Shown: positions 27,039 through 36,720 of the stretch, in pieces
How positions within the stretch are numbered: the stretch's first letter is position 1
Layout: each line of letters opens with the position of its first letter
Assembly (NCBI GenBank): GCA_963706905.1
Contig: CAVPNY010000026.1
Coordinates: 1-59,929 of the forward strand
Source of the DNA: CAVPNY01 sp963706905
GTDB taxonomy: Bacteria > Chloroflexota > Anaerolineae > Anaerolineales > UBA4823
Length of the DNA: 59,929 nt
Direction: 5' to 3'
Notes under the pieces: model-generated
Seen by the model: the letters and a program-made list of their open reading frames with translations, nothing else
Told to the model about the DNA's origin: nothing
Databases searched by the model: none
Made by a program: the position numbers and the translations under genes

Positions 27039-28003
27039 CTAGAGGTTGGGAAACGCGGCCTGCAAATCATCGCTGAAGTCAGCAGCCGGCAGCCAGGGCG
27101 ACAGAAAAGCCTGGTATAGCTTGCCCTCATGCTCGAAGTAGGCATCCCCGGTGTTGCGGCCTGTAGCAGCGATATAATCGCTCAGCTGCTGCCCCTCGAG
27201 CTCGATCGCCCACAGGTTGAGATCGGTTTGCGGGAACTCCAGGAGGGCTGGGTCGAGCGGCCAGTCAAGCGTAGTTGCAGGAGCTTCACCCATATTCTCC
27301 GCCAAGAATAAGGCCGCATGCTGTGGGACGTAAGGCTGCGCCTCGGGGTGGGCGTATTCGACCAACAAGGCATGGATGCTCTCAAAAGCCTGCAGGTCAT
27401 TGGCGAAGTTGGCGTAGATCTTCACTTCTTTTAGCCCATCGTCGGCGCGGCGCATGCGCAGGATCGTATAGGCGGCATCGGCAATGCAGCTCTGCTCACC
27501 GTTGGGGGGAGTGAAGCAGAAGTCCGTGTAGCTTTCCAGCCGGTCGAAGCCCAGGTCAAGCACTTGCTGCATCAGGGCAACAGTCTCCTGTGGGGAGAGT
27601 TGGGCGACCATTACTTGCTCCTGGTCATAGGTTTCGCCTTCCTGGGTGTAGATCACCCGGCCATCGGCCAGCAGGGCGAACACCGGTGGGCGGCCGAATT
27701 CGTAAGAGGCTTCGGGGCGGAAGAAAGTTGGCTCGAAGATCAGCTCGAGCAGGACGGCGTCAGGCGTCAGTCGGCCCAGCTCGTCCAACGAGAAGGATGG
27801 CGAGCCGCCGGTGTTAGGCAGCTCAGGTTCTTCGGTCGTCTCCGGAGGGGAATTTCCTCGATCGGGGGTAGAGTTGGAGAGTCGGTAGGTGAGGCCGGGA
27901 GGCCTGGCTCCGCCGGCTGGCAGCCAGCCAGGATAAGCGCCATTACCAGCAACATGACTGGCAGGGCAGCAAGCTTAAACTTACGCACAGGTGTTGAATC
28001 CAT
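27039..28003 (-). CDS. Secreted lipoprotein, frameshifted
   Basis: Starts MDSTPVRKFKLAALPVMLL with a lipoprotein signal peptide and lipobox LAGC, then a Pro/Thr/Ser-rich linker. The frame breaks near 27845 in a run of C; adding one base joins it to the long frame that reads ELPNTGGSPSFSLDELGRL and on to 27039. The mature part has WxLDPALLEFPQTDLNLWA and FADGRVIYTQEG-like stretches of unknown family. ATG at 28003 follows gaaaggattttaacg. The break is probably a homopolymer indel. Exported and membrane-anchored; role unknown. Confidence 0.7.
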
Positions 28004-28475
28004 CGTTAAAATCCTTTCAAGATACTTTTTGTCCAAATTGTCATCTTGCTTATCAAGACGCCGCATCCAGGGCTTTAGTTCCCTTCAAGAGCAGGATGAG
28101 CATTCCTTACACCGGCTTATTTAGCGACCAGTGGTTGTCCAGCGTTAGCAGGATAAAATCCGATCAGATATCGGAAGGGTGATTTTGAACTCCTGCCACT
28201 GCCTGTCTCACATCTTCTCCTGTATCAACGACTTGCACTTCTGATCCTTGTTCTCCGATCCAGTAACATCGCCTGGCAGGTTGGGAGTCTATCCTTTCGT
28301 AAAAAAGGGGGCAGGGTAAATCAGCAAGGCTAGTATCAACAATGGATTTCCTAATCCCGAATCCATGTCAGATTATGCTATAAATAATATTGAGAATCCC
28401 CTTTTAGTTCAATGGAACTGGGACCGAACCGAATCATTCCTGTGCTCCCTAGAAAACGCTGATCTTGGAGTAAGG
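28004..28475. other. Intergenic region between divergent genes
   Basis: No gene supported. Holds a partial copy of the dispersed repeat at 28151-28190 with GATAAAATC and GGTGATTTTG arms. The promoters of the lipoprotein and the kinase must lie here but none is convincing. Confidence 0.4.
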
Positions 28476-30782
28476 ATGAAAAAAAAGTGGTGGCGCAGCC
28501 TGCGGATTAAAATCGTCGCCTGGTCTTTTATTCCCACCGTGATCATCCTTTCGGCGGTGGCCTGGTTCACGTATTATTCCTACCAACAAGTACTCGTCGA
28601 TCGGGCCATCAAGCAAGATTGGGCGATTGTCCGTACCAAAGCGGATCAAATTTACCTGGAGTTTGCCAAACTGTCAAATTCCCGCATCCGCCCCATCATC
28701 CTGAATATTGATACCAATCCTGAATTGTCCCCCGAAGTCCGCGCTCAGAATATCCTGGACCAGGCGCAGGGGCTAGATATTTTTGATGGGGGTATCTATT
28801 TTCTCGATCAACAGGGAATGATTTTTAAGACCTCGCCCAAGCGACCTGAGATGATCGGCCAGGATTGGTCTGACACACCCACGTTTCGTTATCTGCGTGA
28901 CACGCCTCCAGGTTCAGGTCCAATTACGGATATTCGAACCATCGGTCCAAACAATCAAAATATTGTGTGTGTGACCTGGCCGATGCATAATCCACAGAGG
29001 GTATTTATCGGAGCGGGTTATTACTGTTTTGCAATGGAACCAACCGGACAGAACGTTCTATACAAATTAATCGACAGTTTGTCTTTGAGTCCGGATGTGT
29101 ATTTAATGGATGGGAACCAGCGCATCCTTTATTCCCCCGATCCTGCACAATTGGGCGTAGATTTATCAAAAGAAGTCTTCATTGAGCAGCTTCTTAAAAG
29201 TGAGAGTCTGAGTATCCGGTTCCAAGAAGGGATCGAGGATCGGGTGATTAGCTATAATCCATTGAATACTGCGAAGGATGATCGCATCCGTTGGATCGCC
29301 GTCTCTGAACATAGTTTGAACGAGATCATGCGCCCTTCTCTACCTTACCGGCAGCTCCTGCTGGTCCTGCTGGCGCTGGGTGTGATCGTTCCAACGCTGG
29401 TGACCGCCTATGGGGTGCGTTACATCACCGAACCGATCGAGAAGCTGATCCAGGCTGCTGAGCAGGTCACCGCCGGCCAGTTCAAGCAGCGTATCGAAGT
29501 GAAAACGGGCGATGAGATTGAGGAGCTGGCCGACCAGTTCAACTTGATGTCGGAGGAGCTGGACGAATCTTATTCATCGCTTGAGAAAATAGTCGCCGAC
29601 CGCACCCGGGAGCTGGCGATTATAAATTCGATTATCTCGGTTGCCAGCCATTCCCTGGATATCCAGGAAATCCTGGAGGATGCGCTGAATAAGACCGTCG
29701 AGCAGATGGGTTTTGAGGCGGGCGCGGCCTTCAGAATGGAAGTGGAACCAGCGCCAGCTCACCTGGCGGCCTGCCGGGGCTTCGAGCCAGCCAGCGTAAT
29801 CGATCTGGTGAGCAGCTATGCCGTCCCAATGCCAGGGGAATCCGGCGGAGCCTCCTTCCGAAGTTACCTCTTACGAGATTGTAGATCTGGAAGATGAAAA
29901 CCAAGCTGTCCAACAGGCGCTGGCCGGATTTCGGCTAGCCGGTTTCCGCCTGCTCGTCTTTGTGCCGCTGGCTACCAAAGGGCGTACTCTGGGTTTCTTC
30001 CTTCTCGGCAAACATGCGCTGAGCCATTTATCCCCCGAGGAGCTCTGCTCTGCTGAGCCTCGATTGGCAAGCATGTCGGCGTGGCTATGGAGAATGCCCG
30101 CCTGTATGAACAGGCTGAACAGACCGCCATTGCAGGGGAGCGCAACCGCCTGGCCCGCGAGCTGCACGACGCCGTCACCCAAACGCTGTTTTCTGCCAGC
30201 CTGGTCGCGGATGTGCTGCCTACAATCTGGAAACGCAACCCGGACGAAGGCATGCAGAACCTGGAGGAGCTGCGCCAGCTGACGCGCGGCGCGCTGGCTG
30301 AGATGCGGACTCTGCTCCTGGAGATGAGGCCCGAGACGTTGGAGCGGGCTGACCTCAAGACCTTACTGACCCAGCTGGCGGATGCCTTTGTCGGTCGCGT
30401 CCGGGTTCCACTGGATCTGGAAATCAATGGGGATTGCGAGCTGACCCATGAAGTCAAGCTTGTTTTTTACCGGGTAGCCCAGGAGGCGCTCAATAATATC
30501 GCCAAACATTCGGGAGCCCGGCAGGTTGAGATGCGTCTGGATTGCCAGCCCGAACGAATGACCCTGCTGATCAAAGATGATGGGCTGGGTTTTGAGCCCG
30601 GCTCAGTTCCCCCTGATCACATGGGAATTGCGATTATGCGCGAGCGGGCCAGCTCGATTGGAGCCAGCTTGCAGATTGAAAGCCAGATCGGCCAGGGCAC
30701 AACCGTTGAGCTGGACTGGAGATCGACAAGGAAGGAAGGAACGGATGAATACGTTTCAGACGATCCGGGTGATGCTGGTTGA
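28476..30782 (+). CDS. NarL-type sensor histidine kinase, two frameshifts
   Basis: Membrane sensor kinase: N-terminal helix (KIVAWSFIPTVIILSAVAWF), an extracytoplasmic Cache-like domain, second helix near 29340-29420, HAMP (ITEPIEKLIQAAEQVTAGQF), a GAF domain, then HisKA_3 (RNRLARELHDAVTQTLFSA) and an ATPase domain with DDGLGFEPG. ATG at 28476 has ggagtaagg before it. The frame breaks near 29850 and 30050; in the second spot this copy has two more bases than the repeat at 33100. The kinase end (30081-30782) is open. Both frameshifts fall in the GAF region. It overlaps the response regulator by 38 bases. Confidence 0.8.
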
Positions 30783-31217
30783 CGATCACAATGTGGTGCG
30801 CAGTGGCCTGGCAACTTTTCTAAAAGCCTATGACGACCTGGAGCTGGTGGGGGAAGCCAGGAATGGCCTGGAAGCGGTGAATCTTTGCCGTCAAAAGAAA
30901 CCGGATGTGATCTTGATGGACCTGATGATGCCGGAGATGGATGGCATCTCCGCCACCCGGGCCATTATGGCCGACTGCCCGGAGATGAAGATCATCGCCA
31001 TGACCAGCTTCGAAGACCAGCAGCTCGTACAGGGCGTGCTGGCTGCGGGCGCCATCAGCTATCTGCTCAAGAATGTGACTTCGGATGAGCTGGCCAGGGC
31101 CATCCGGGAGGCGGTGTCAGGCCGATCGACGCTATCCCCCGAGGCCGCCAGCGCGCTGGTGCATGCCACCCGTCCGGCGAAACAGCCTTCCTATGACCTG
31201 ACTGAGCGAGAGATGGA
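30018..31217. repeat. 1.2-kb direct repeat, left copy
   Basis: From gctgagccatttatccccc (30018) to gagatgga (31217) the sequence matches 33082-34279 with scattered substitutions and a net two-base difference. It covers the kinase C-terminus and most of the response regulator, and flanks the heliorhodopsin module. Confidence 0.93.
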
Positions 31218-31245
31218 AATAAAAATGAAAGGAAAGTATGAATGA
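30745..31245 (+). CDS. NarL-type response regulator, truncated
   Basis: Receiver domain with the expected acidic pair (DDH near residue 12), phosphoacceptor Asp in VILMDLMMPEMDG, a conserved Thr/Ser in MTSFED and Lys in LLKNV. The C-terminal HTH stops short: after DLTEREME the sequence changes to IKMKGKYE and ends. The complete twin at 33807 continues with a full LuxR HTH. So this copy lacks DNA binding because the repeat ends inside it. Start ATG 30745 behind ggaaggaacgg. Confidence 0.85.
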   Translation: MNTFQTIRVMLVDDHNVVRSGLATFLKAYDDLELVGEARNGLEAVNLCRQKKPDVILMDLMMPEMDGISATRAIMADCPEMKIIAMTSFEDQQLVQGVLAAGAISYLLKNVTSDELARAIREAVSGRSTLSPEAASALVHATRPAKQPSYDLTEREMEIKMKGKYE

Positions 31246-31802
31246 CAGAAACCCCGAAGTATGCTGTAATCAAGAAACAAAACGAGATTGAAATCCGGCA
31301 TTACCCTGCTTACATTCAAGCTGAGGTAGCTATTGACGAAAAACAATATCAATCAGCCATTGAAAAAGGTTTCGATATTTTGGCGGGATATATTTTCGGC
31401 AATAATGTCTCGAAACAAAAAATCGAGATGACCTCCCCCGTCCAGGCATCACAATCCAAAAAAATAGCCATGACCAAACCGGTTACTGTCACCGGTGAAT
31501 CCGGTTTCACGGTGGCTTTCATCATGCCATCCGCATACACCCTGGAAACACTGCCGCAGCCGAAAGACAGCCGGGTTCACTTCAGGCTGATTCCCGCCCG
31601 CTCCCTGGCTGCCATCCGGTTTTCCGGGTTCTTTCAGCAAGATACGATCCAGAAAAACAAGCAGCGCCTCGGTCAATGGCTCCAGGAACAAGGCATTGAA
31701 ACGGAAGGCGACTTTATCGTGGCTGGATATAATCCTCCCTGGGTGCCGGGATTTCTGGCGCGCAACGAAGTCTTGATCCAGATCAAAACTGAACTTCAGT
31801 AG
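31242..31802 (+). CDS. SOUL-family haem-binding protein
   Basis: A 186-residue protein matching the SOUL/HBP fold: IEIRHYPAYIQAEV near the N-terminus, KIEMTSPVQ and IAMTKPVTV motifs, FxFIMPSAYTLETLPQPKD and GFLARNEVLIQI at the end. Soluble; relatives bind haem or other tetrapyrroles. It overlaps the truncated response regulator stop by four bases. In other bacteria SOUL and DUF2177 genes are often near photolyase or light-response genes (from memory), which fits the heliorhodopsin two genes on. Confidence 0.9.
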   Translation: MTETPKYAVIKKQNEIEIRHYPAYIQAEVAIDEKQYQSAIEKGFDILAGYIFGNNVSKQKIEMTSPVQASQSKKIAMTKPVTVTGESGFTVAFIMPSAYTLETLPQPKDSRVHFRLIPARSLAAIRFSGFFQQDTIQKNKQRLGQWLQEQGIETEGDFIVAGYNPPWVPGFLARNEVLIQIKTELQ

Positions 31803-31807
31803 AAAAA

Positions 31808-32209
31808 ATGATGCGGTATTTCAAACTCTACCTTGTTTCACTGGCAGCCTTCTTCGCGATTGACATGCTTTGGCTGGGCCTGGTAGCGCGTTCGTTCTAT
31901 CAGCAGTATCTCGGTTTTCTGATGGCCCCCAGCCCCAACTGGTTTGCGGCGACCATTTTCTATTTGCTGTTCGTCGTAGGTATTTTGGTATTCGTCGTTT
32001 TGCCTGGGCTGGGAGCTAACTCGCTCAAAACGACCCTGTTACGCGCGGCCCTGTACGGGCTCATTACTTATGCCACATACGATTTGACCAACCTTGCCAC
32101 CCTGAAAGATTGGCCAGCGCTGCTCAGCATTGTGGATATGCTTTGGGGAATGGTCTTGAGCGTTTTGGTAAGTTATATCAGTTTTATGGCGGGCAAGCAA
32201 ATTATTTAA
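31808..32209 (+). CDS. DUF2177-family membrane protein
   Basis: A 133-residue protein with four hydrophobic helices. The DMLWLGLVARSFYQ block at the N-terminus, GxxTYATYDLTNLATL in the third helix region and DMLWGMVLS near the end are the DUF2177 signature. ATGATG start five bases after the SOUL stop. Function unknown; the family is recurrent in light- and stress-associated operons. Confidence 0.9.
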   Translation: MMRYFKLYLVSLAAFFAIDMLWLGLVARSFYQQYLGFLMAPSPNWFAATIFYLLFVVGILVFVVLPGLGANSLKTTLLRAALYGLITYATYDLTNLATLKDWPALLSIVDMLWGMVLSVLVSYISFMAGKQII

Positions 32210-32255
32210 TGCGATGATCAGTGATCAATCTATTTACTCAAAAGGAGAAAATAAA

Positions 32256-33062
32256 ATGGCAATCAAAAGTAACGGAACAGACAGTTCAACAAGCGCAACG
32301 GATCGCAAGTTTACCGGACTGCGGCGATTCAACCTGGGCATGGGATTCCTGCACCTGGTCCAGGGCATCTTCATGATCGTGGTCAGCAATGACACCACTT
32401 ACCCCATCTACACCAATTTCCTGAACTTTGATATCGCTACCAGTTCACTAAAGCCTAACGCTGAGCTTGTCTATGAGCTTCCGTTTGGAGTAGCCGTGGC
32501 TTTTTTCCTGTTGATTTCAGCTGTAGCGCACTTCTACCTAGCTACGATTGGCTACCAGCGCTATGTGGAAAATCTAAAGAAGGGCATGAACCCGGTTCGC
32601 TTTTATGAATATGCCCTCAGTTCTTCGTTGATGATTGTTTTGATCGGCATGCTGATCGGCATCTGGGATCTGGGCGCAATCATCCTGATCTTCACCGTAA
32701 ATGCCACGATGAACCTGTTTGGCAACATGATGGAGCTGCACAACCAGCACACCAAGAAAACGAACTGGACAGCTTTTATCTATGGCTGCATCGCCGGGAT
32801 CGTGCCGTGGATCGTGATCATGCTCTACTTCGTGGGCGCGGTCAATTCTGGGGATGCCAAGCCGCCGGCATTTGTATACACCATCGTCCCAACATTGTTT
32901 GTCTTCTTTAATATTTTCGCCATCAACATGGTATTACAATACAAAAAGATTGGCCTATGGAAGGATTACCTGTTCGGGGAACGCGTCTACATCATCTTGA
33001 GCTTATCGGCCAAAACTGTTCTGTGCTGGCTGATTTGGACCGGCACCCTGGCCCCCGTATAA
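32256..33062 (+). CDS. Heliorhodopsin
   Basis: A 268-residue seven-helix retinal protein of the heliorhodopsin family. Retinal Schiff-base lysine is K253 in ILSLSAKTVLCW; the counterion is E118 in EYALSSSLMIVLIG. Family histidines are at H33 (FLHLVQ) and H92 (AVAHFY), matching H23 and H80 of the founding member 48C12. The CIAGIVPWI and GERVYI blocks are also present. Heliorhodopsins sit inverted in the membrane and act as slow-cycling light sensors or regulators rather than proton pumps. ATG at 32256 has aaaaggagaaaataaa before it. Last gene of the SOUL-DUF2177-heliorhodopsin module. No retinal synthesis gene is in the window. Confidence 0.96.
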   Translation: MAIKSNGTDSSTSATDRKFTGLRRFNLGMGFLHLVQGIFMIVVSNDTTYPIYTNFLNFDIATSSLKPNAELVYELPFGVAVAFFLLISAVAHFYLATIGYQRYVENLKKGMNPVRFYEYALSSSLMIVLIGMLIGIWDLGAIILIFTVNATMNLFGNMMELHNQHTKKTNWTAFIYGCIAGIVPWIVIMLYFVGAVNSGDAKPPAFVYTIVPTLFVFFNIFAINMVLQYKKIGLWKDYLFGERVYIILSLSAKTVLCWLIWTGTLAPV

Positions 33063-33081
33063 AGCATGACAAGATTCAAAA

Positions 33082-34279
33082 GCTGAGCCATTTATCCCCC
33101 GAAGAGCTCGCTCTGCTGACCTCGATTGGCAAGCATGTCAGCGTGGCTATGGAGAATGCCCGCCTGTATGAACAGGCAGAACAGACCGCCATTGCAGGGG
33201 AGCGCAACCGCCTGGCCCGCGAGCTGCATGACGCCGTCACCCAAACGCTGTTTTCTGCCAGCCTGGTCGCGGATGTGCTGCCTACAATCTGGAAACGCAA
33301 CCCGGACGAAGGCATGCAGAACCTGGAGGAGCTGCGCCAGCTGACGCGCGGCGCGCTGGCTGAGATGCGGACTCTGCTCCTGGAGATGAGGCCCGAGACG
33401 TTGGAGCGGGCTGACCTCAAGACCTTACTGACCCAGCTGGCGGATGCCTTTGTCGGTCGCGTCCGGGTTCCACTGGATCTGGAAATCAATGGGGATTGCG
33501 AGCTGACCCATGAAGTCAAGCTTGTTTTTTACCGGGTAGCCCAGGAGGCGCTGAATAATATCGCCAAACATTCGGGAGCCCGGCAGGTTGAGATGCGCCT
33601 GGATTGCCAGCCCGAACGAATGACCTTGCTGATCAAAGATGATGGGCTGGGTTTTGAGCCCGGCTCAGTTCCCCCTGATCACATGGGAATTGCGATTATG
33701 CGCGAGCGGGCCAGCTCGATTGGAGCCAGCTTGCAGATTGAAAGCCAGATCGGCCTGGGCACAAGCGTAGAGCTGGACTGGAGATCGAGCAGGAAGGAAG
33801 GAACGGATGAATACGTTTCAGACGATCCGGGTGATGCTGGTTGACGATCACAATGTGGTGCGCAGCGGGCTGGCAACTTTTCTAAAAGCCTATGACGACC
33901 TGGAGCTGGTGGGGGAAGCCAGGAATGGCCTGGAAGCGGTGAATCTTTGCCGTCAAAAGAAACCGGATGTGATCTTGATGGATCTGATGATGCCGGAGAT
34001 GGATGGCATCTCCGCCACCCGAGCCATTATGGCCGACTGCCCGGAGATGAAGATCATCGCCATGACCAGCTTCGAAGACCAGCAGCTCGTACAGGGCGTG
34101 CTGGCTGCGGGCGCCATCAGCTATCTGCTCAAGAATGTGACTTCGGATGAGCTGGCCAGGGCCATCCGGGACGCCGTCTCAGGCCGATCGACGCTATCCC
34201 CCGAGGCCGCCAGCGCGCTGGTGCATGCCACCCGCCCGACCAAACAGCCTTCCTATGACCTGACCGAGCGCGAGATGGA
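33082..34279. repeat. 1.2-kb direct repeat, right copy
   Basis: Right copy of 30018-31217. It begins 19 bases after the heliorhodopsin stop in the middle of a kinase reading frame and continues into the complete response regulator. Confidence 0.93.
33149..33844 (+). pseudogene. 5'-truncated NarL-type histidine kinase
   Basis: Carries only the end of the GAF domain, HisKA_3 (RELHDAVTQTLFSA) and the ATPase domain of the kinase at 28476; sensor, membrane and HAMP parts are missing. The frame is open from inside the heliorhodopsin gene but the first plausible start is ATG 33149 (MENARLYEQ), with no evident ribosome site. If expressed it would be a soluble kinase core. Unlike the left copy, this one has no frameshift at the GAF end. 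Overlaps the next gene by 38 bases. Confidence 0.75.
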
Positions 34280-34451
34280 TGTGCTCAATCTGGTTGTGCA
34301 GGGAAACAGCAACCAGCAGATCGCCGAGGCCTTGGTGATCAGCGTCGCCACGGTGAAAGCCCACATCAGCAATATTCTCTCCAAGCTAGGGGTCGCCAGC
34401 CGGTCGGAGGCAAGCGCGTACGCCATCAAGCACAAGCTGGTATCGCTATAA
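33807..34451 (+). CDS. NarL/LuxR-type response regulator, complete
   Basis: A 214-residue regulator. The receiver domain is the same as the left copy (phosphoacceptor in VILMDLMMPEMDG) and a full LuxR HTH follows: LTEREMDVLNLVVQGNSNQQ and ATVKAHISNILSKLGV. ATG at 33807 behind ggaaggaacgg, overlapping the kinase end. It is the only complete regulator of the duplicated pair, so output depends on this copy. Confidence 0.92.
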   Translation: MNTFQTIRVMLVDDHNVVRSGLATFLKAYDDLELVGEARNGLEAVNLCRQKKPDVILMDLMMPEMDGISATRAIMADCPEMKIIAMTSFEDQQLVQGVLAAGAISYLLKNVTSDELARAIRDAVSGRSTLSPEAASALVHATRPTKQPSYDLTEREMDVLNLVVQGNSNQQIAEALVISVATVKAHISNILSKLGVASRSEASAYAIKHKLVSL

Positions 34452-34586
34452 GTAGTCGTGCAAGAATTGTTACTGGGACAAGTGAGACTCGAATTGATCA
34501 TGGCCATAATGACTAATCGTTTCATTTTGACCAATCTCCCCACGCGAGGGGGAACATGGATTGCTGACGGTCATACCATCCACCCG

Positions 34587-34881
34587 TCAGGGCAGCTGCC
34601 TGATGACCGTAGCTCTGAATGGGGCGGCTAACAACTCGAACACAGGTGCGTAGACGCCGGTGGCGGCAGCCTCCTGCATATGCGCCACCCGCGCCTCTGG
34701 CCGATTCCCAATCGGCAATCTCAACCAACATGTCGGGATTATCGAGCACCGCGTAGCGCGTGCTGCCCAAGAAACCGCTCTGGCCCGCTCCCTGTTCCGC
34801 CACAATGCTCTCGAGCAGACTCTTGAGCTCAGCCCGCTTGCCCGGTTTGGCCTGCAGTTCGACGATCACCTTGATTGCCAT
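34587..34881 (-). CDS. Antibiotic biosynthesis monooxygenase (ABM)-like protein, frameshifted
   Basis: Starts MAIKVIVELQAKPGKRAELK, typical of the small ABM ferredoxin-like fold, with an IVAEQGAGQSGFLGS and DNPDMLVEIADWES body. Near 34700 the frame breaks; the correct continuation (HMQEAAATGVYAPVFELL, ending RQLP) is in the next frame and stops at 34587. Without correction the frame runs to 34522 as an unrelated tail. An inverted repeat CTGACGG/CCGTCAG lies at the stop. Probably cotranscribed with the cupin gene upstream of it on this strand. Confidence 0.65.
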
Positions 34882-34926
34882 ATCAACCTTTCCTTTCTAC
34901 CTGTAAATAAGCTATGTAGGTTGCCA

Positions 34927-35406
34927 TTATTCTAACCATTCTATCCCATATTTTCGAGAGATTTCCCTGTGCTTTGCGTCATCCATACTACCGGCCTGCA
35001 TGGTGGATTCGAGCTCATCAAAGAATTGCTCCATGCCGCCGGGGATGGCGAGCGCCAGGATCCTGAGAGGCACTTTAAGTGGGTTGTAGAGCGCGTGCGG
35101 AATACCTTTAGGCAGGTGTGCGACACCGCCCTCACTTGCTTCTAACTCGCCTTCGCCAAGCCTGATCTGGATAGCTCCTTGCAGGACGTAAACGACCTCG
35201 TCCTCATGTGCATGCACATGTAGTCTATTTCCACTTTCTGGATCAAACTCTGCTTCGAAAAGATAATATCTACCCTCAGTTTGTTGGCTTAACAGTTTAT
35301 GGGTAACACCGACAAGCTCCAACACCTTGCCTGAGCCTGGCGGAACGACGAACGGCTTTGGGATCTCAGGTTGTATACGACCTCTCCTGCTAAAATGGCT
35401 GCCCAA
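34927..35406 (-). CDS. Cupin-domain protein at the end of the cassette array
   Basis: A cupin of about 150 residues: HVHAHEDEVVYVLQG carries the metal histidines and GGVAHLPKGIPHALYNP the second motif. The open frame begins with TTG at 35406 inside the last attC core, and aggagagg lies downstream of that, so the true start is uncertain. It is the gene beyond the last attC in cassette orientation; no attC follows its stop. It is therefore either a cassette that lost its site or the flanking chromosomal gene. Confidence 0.8.
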   Translation of the reverse strand: MGSHFSRRGRIQPEIPKPFVVPPGSGKVLELVGVTHKLLSQQTEGRYYLFEAEFDPESGNRLHVHAHEDEVVYVLQGAIQIRLGEGELEASEGGVAHLPKGIPHALYNPLKVPLRILALAIPGGMEQFFDELESTMQAGSMDDAKHREISRKYGIEWLE

Positions 35407-35470
35407 CGGTCGGGTTCAGCCGCGTCGCGGAGTGTAGCGGAGCAAGGTCGGCTCCATCCGCTTATTGAGC
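35401..35470 (-). other. attC site K
   Basis: Read on the minus strand: R'' GCTCAAT, L'' TGGAGCCGAC, central stem, L' GCGGCTGAACCCG, R' GTTGGGC. Two-simple-site layout of an attC; R'' has AAT in place of AAC. It follows the 57-residue membrane protein cassette. Confidence 0.75.
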
Positions 35471-35522
35471 CGCCAATGAACGGCCAATTGCTTCAGTACC
35501 AAGGCGCTGAGAGTATTGAGGC

Positions 35523-35696
35523 TTACGCGCTCCGCCTAGCGAACCATTGACCGGCCGTCACACCGGAACCAAACCCTAATACAAACATACCGATCTTGGC
35601 TACCAGCGAAACGTCTGCCCAAAACACGACTGAGAAGGCAACCGCAAGAACCAAGAACAGGATCGACAGACCAATCAGATAGTTGTTTGACTTCAT
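35523..35696 (-). CDS. Small membrane protein cassette
   Basis: A 57-residue protein starting MKSNNYLIGLSILFLVLAVA with two hydrophobic helices and a short basic end (FARRSA). ATG at 35696 has aaaggag nine bases before it; a start at 35717 is less likely. It lies between attC J and attC K. No family recognised; short hydrophobic cassette proteins of this sort are common in arrays. Confidence 0.65.
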   Translation of the reverse strand: MKSNNYLIGLSILFLVLAVAFSVVFWADVSLVAKIGMFVLGFGSGVTAGQWFARRSA

Positions 35697-35754
35697 CACA
35701 AGATCTCCTTTATGCATTGTGAAACTGCAGCCAGGCCAGAAATCAAACCGGGCA

Positions 35755-35841
35755 ACCCAACGGTCGCGTTTGAGCGGCAGCGCTACGGCTCACAGTTGAT
35801 CCTAGCGCTTCTTCGCTGTCCGCTCCAAAAGCTGGTTAGGC
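35755..35841 (-). other. attC site J
   Basis: Minus strand: R'' GCCTAAC, L'' TGGAGCGGAC, central stem, L' GCCGCTCAAACGCG, R' GTTGGGT. Clear site of 87 bp, about 100 bases after the membrane-protein stop at 35943. Confidence 0.85.
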
Positions 35842-35942
35842 ACGCGCGCTCTGCCTGACGTGATGCCGGGGGCGGGTGCCCTCAAGGTCGGCTGAAACGA
35901 TTTAAGCCAGCTCTAGCACTGAGTCGCGGCAACAAGAGTGAT

Positions 35943-36686
35943 CTAGCCTCCTAGCAACATAGCCACCAGAACCATAGCCAGGCAAACAGATGAGAGCAGC
36001 AAACCTACCTTCCACGGATTCGTATCGGTGTGAAGCCCCCAACTGTAACCCGCAGCGAAGATAACAACAAACGACACAACATTAGAGATACGAATTGCCA
36101 GCGCAGTGTTATCAGGCAGCATCAGCAGCGGCAGCAGGGATGGCAGCACAACCACGACGGATAGCAACACTGTTGCCACTCCACCAAGCACATCTTCACG
36201 TTGTATGCCAACTGCCTGAGGTTCAGCCTGGCTCAGATAGGCACGAATGTCGTGATAAAGAGCATGTCGCTGCTCGTCACTGGTTATCGGCTCAAGGATG
36301 AAATCCAGCTCGTAGGCAATGGCGGTAGCGGCCTCTTCTTCACTATCGCTGGTCTGAACATACTGGAGCAACCGATAGCGCTCACTCCACGCGAGAACCC
36401 CTCCCAGAACATACAAAACACCGTCGATGATCCCCCAGGCTGTGACAGCCCCCAGGATGGTAACAAACAACTCTCGTCCATATCCGTTTACAAAAGAGGA
36501 CGAGATGATACCGTGATAGATCAATATGCCATAAGAAAGTGTGAAGAGCAGCGCAAAGAGAATGCTGAAGAAGATGGTGAAGAGTGCATCGATGGGGTCA
36601 AGGAACTCGCCCAGGACGTTGCTCAAGATGCTTTCTTTAGGTGGGGTACTTGGTCTGCGATGTTGCCGATGTCTTTCCCTGAACAT
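35943..36686 (-). CDS. VIT1/CCC1-like membrane protein cassette
   Basis: A 247-residue protein: two helices near the N-terminus (IDALFTIFFSILFALLFTLS), a hydrophilic middle with many acidic residues (TSDSEEEAATAIAYEL), and three more helices at the end. Layout and the LDPIDALFTI block resemble VIT-type transporter relatives, but the match is weak and transport is not claimed. ATG at 36686 has ggagg eleven bases before. Lies between attC I and attC J. Confidence 0.6.
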   Translation of the reverse strand: MFRERHRQHRRPSTPPKESILSNVLGEFLDPIDALFTIFFSILFALLFTLSYGILIYHGIISSSFVNGYGRELFVTILGAVTAWGIIDGVLYVLGGVLAWSERYRLLQYVQTSDSEEEAATAIAYELDFILEPITSDEQRHALYHDIRAYLSQAEPQAVGIQREDVLGGVATVLLSVVVVLPSLLPLLMLPDNTALAIRISNVVSFVVIFAAGYSWGLHTDTNPWKVGLLLSSVCLAMVLVAMLLGG

Positions 36687-36720
36687 TTCTCTGATCTCCT
36701 CCAGAAGTTAGGCTGTCACT

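Noticed and set aside
32957..33148. Extension of the right-hand kinase frame back into the heliorhodopsin gene
   Set aside because: The extra residues are out-of-frame heliorhodopsin sequence and do not resemble any kinase domain; the frame is open only because of the repeat junction.
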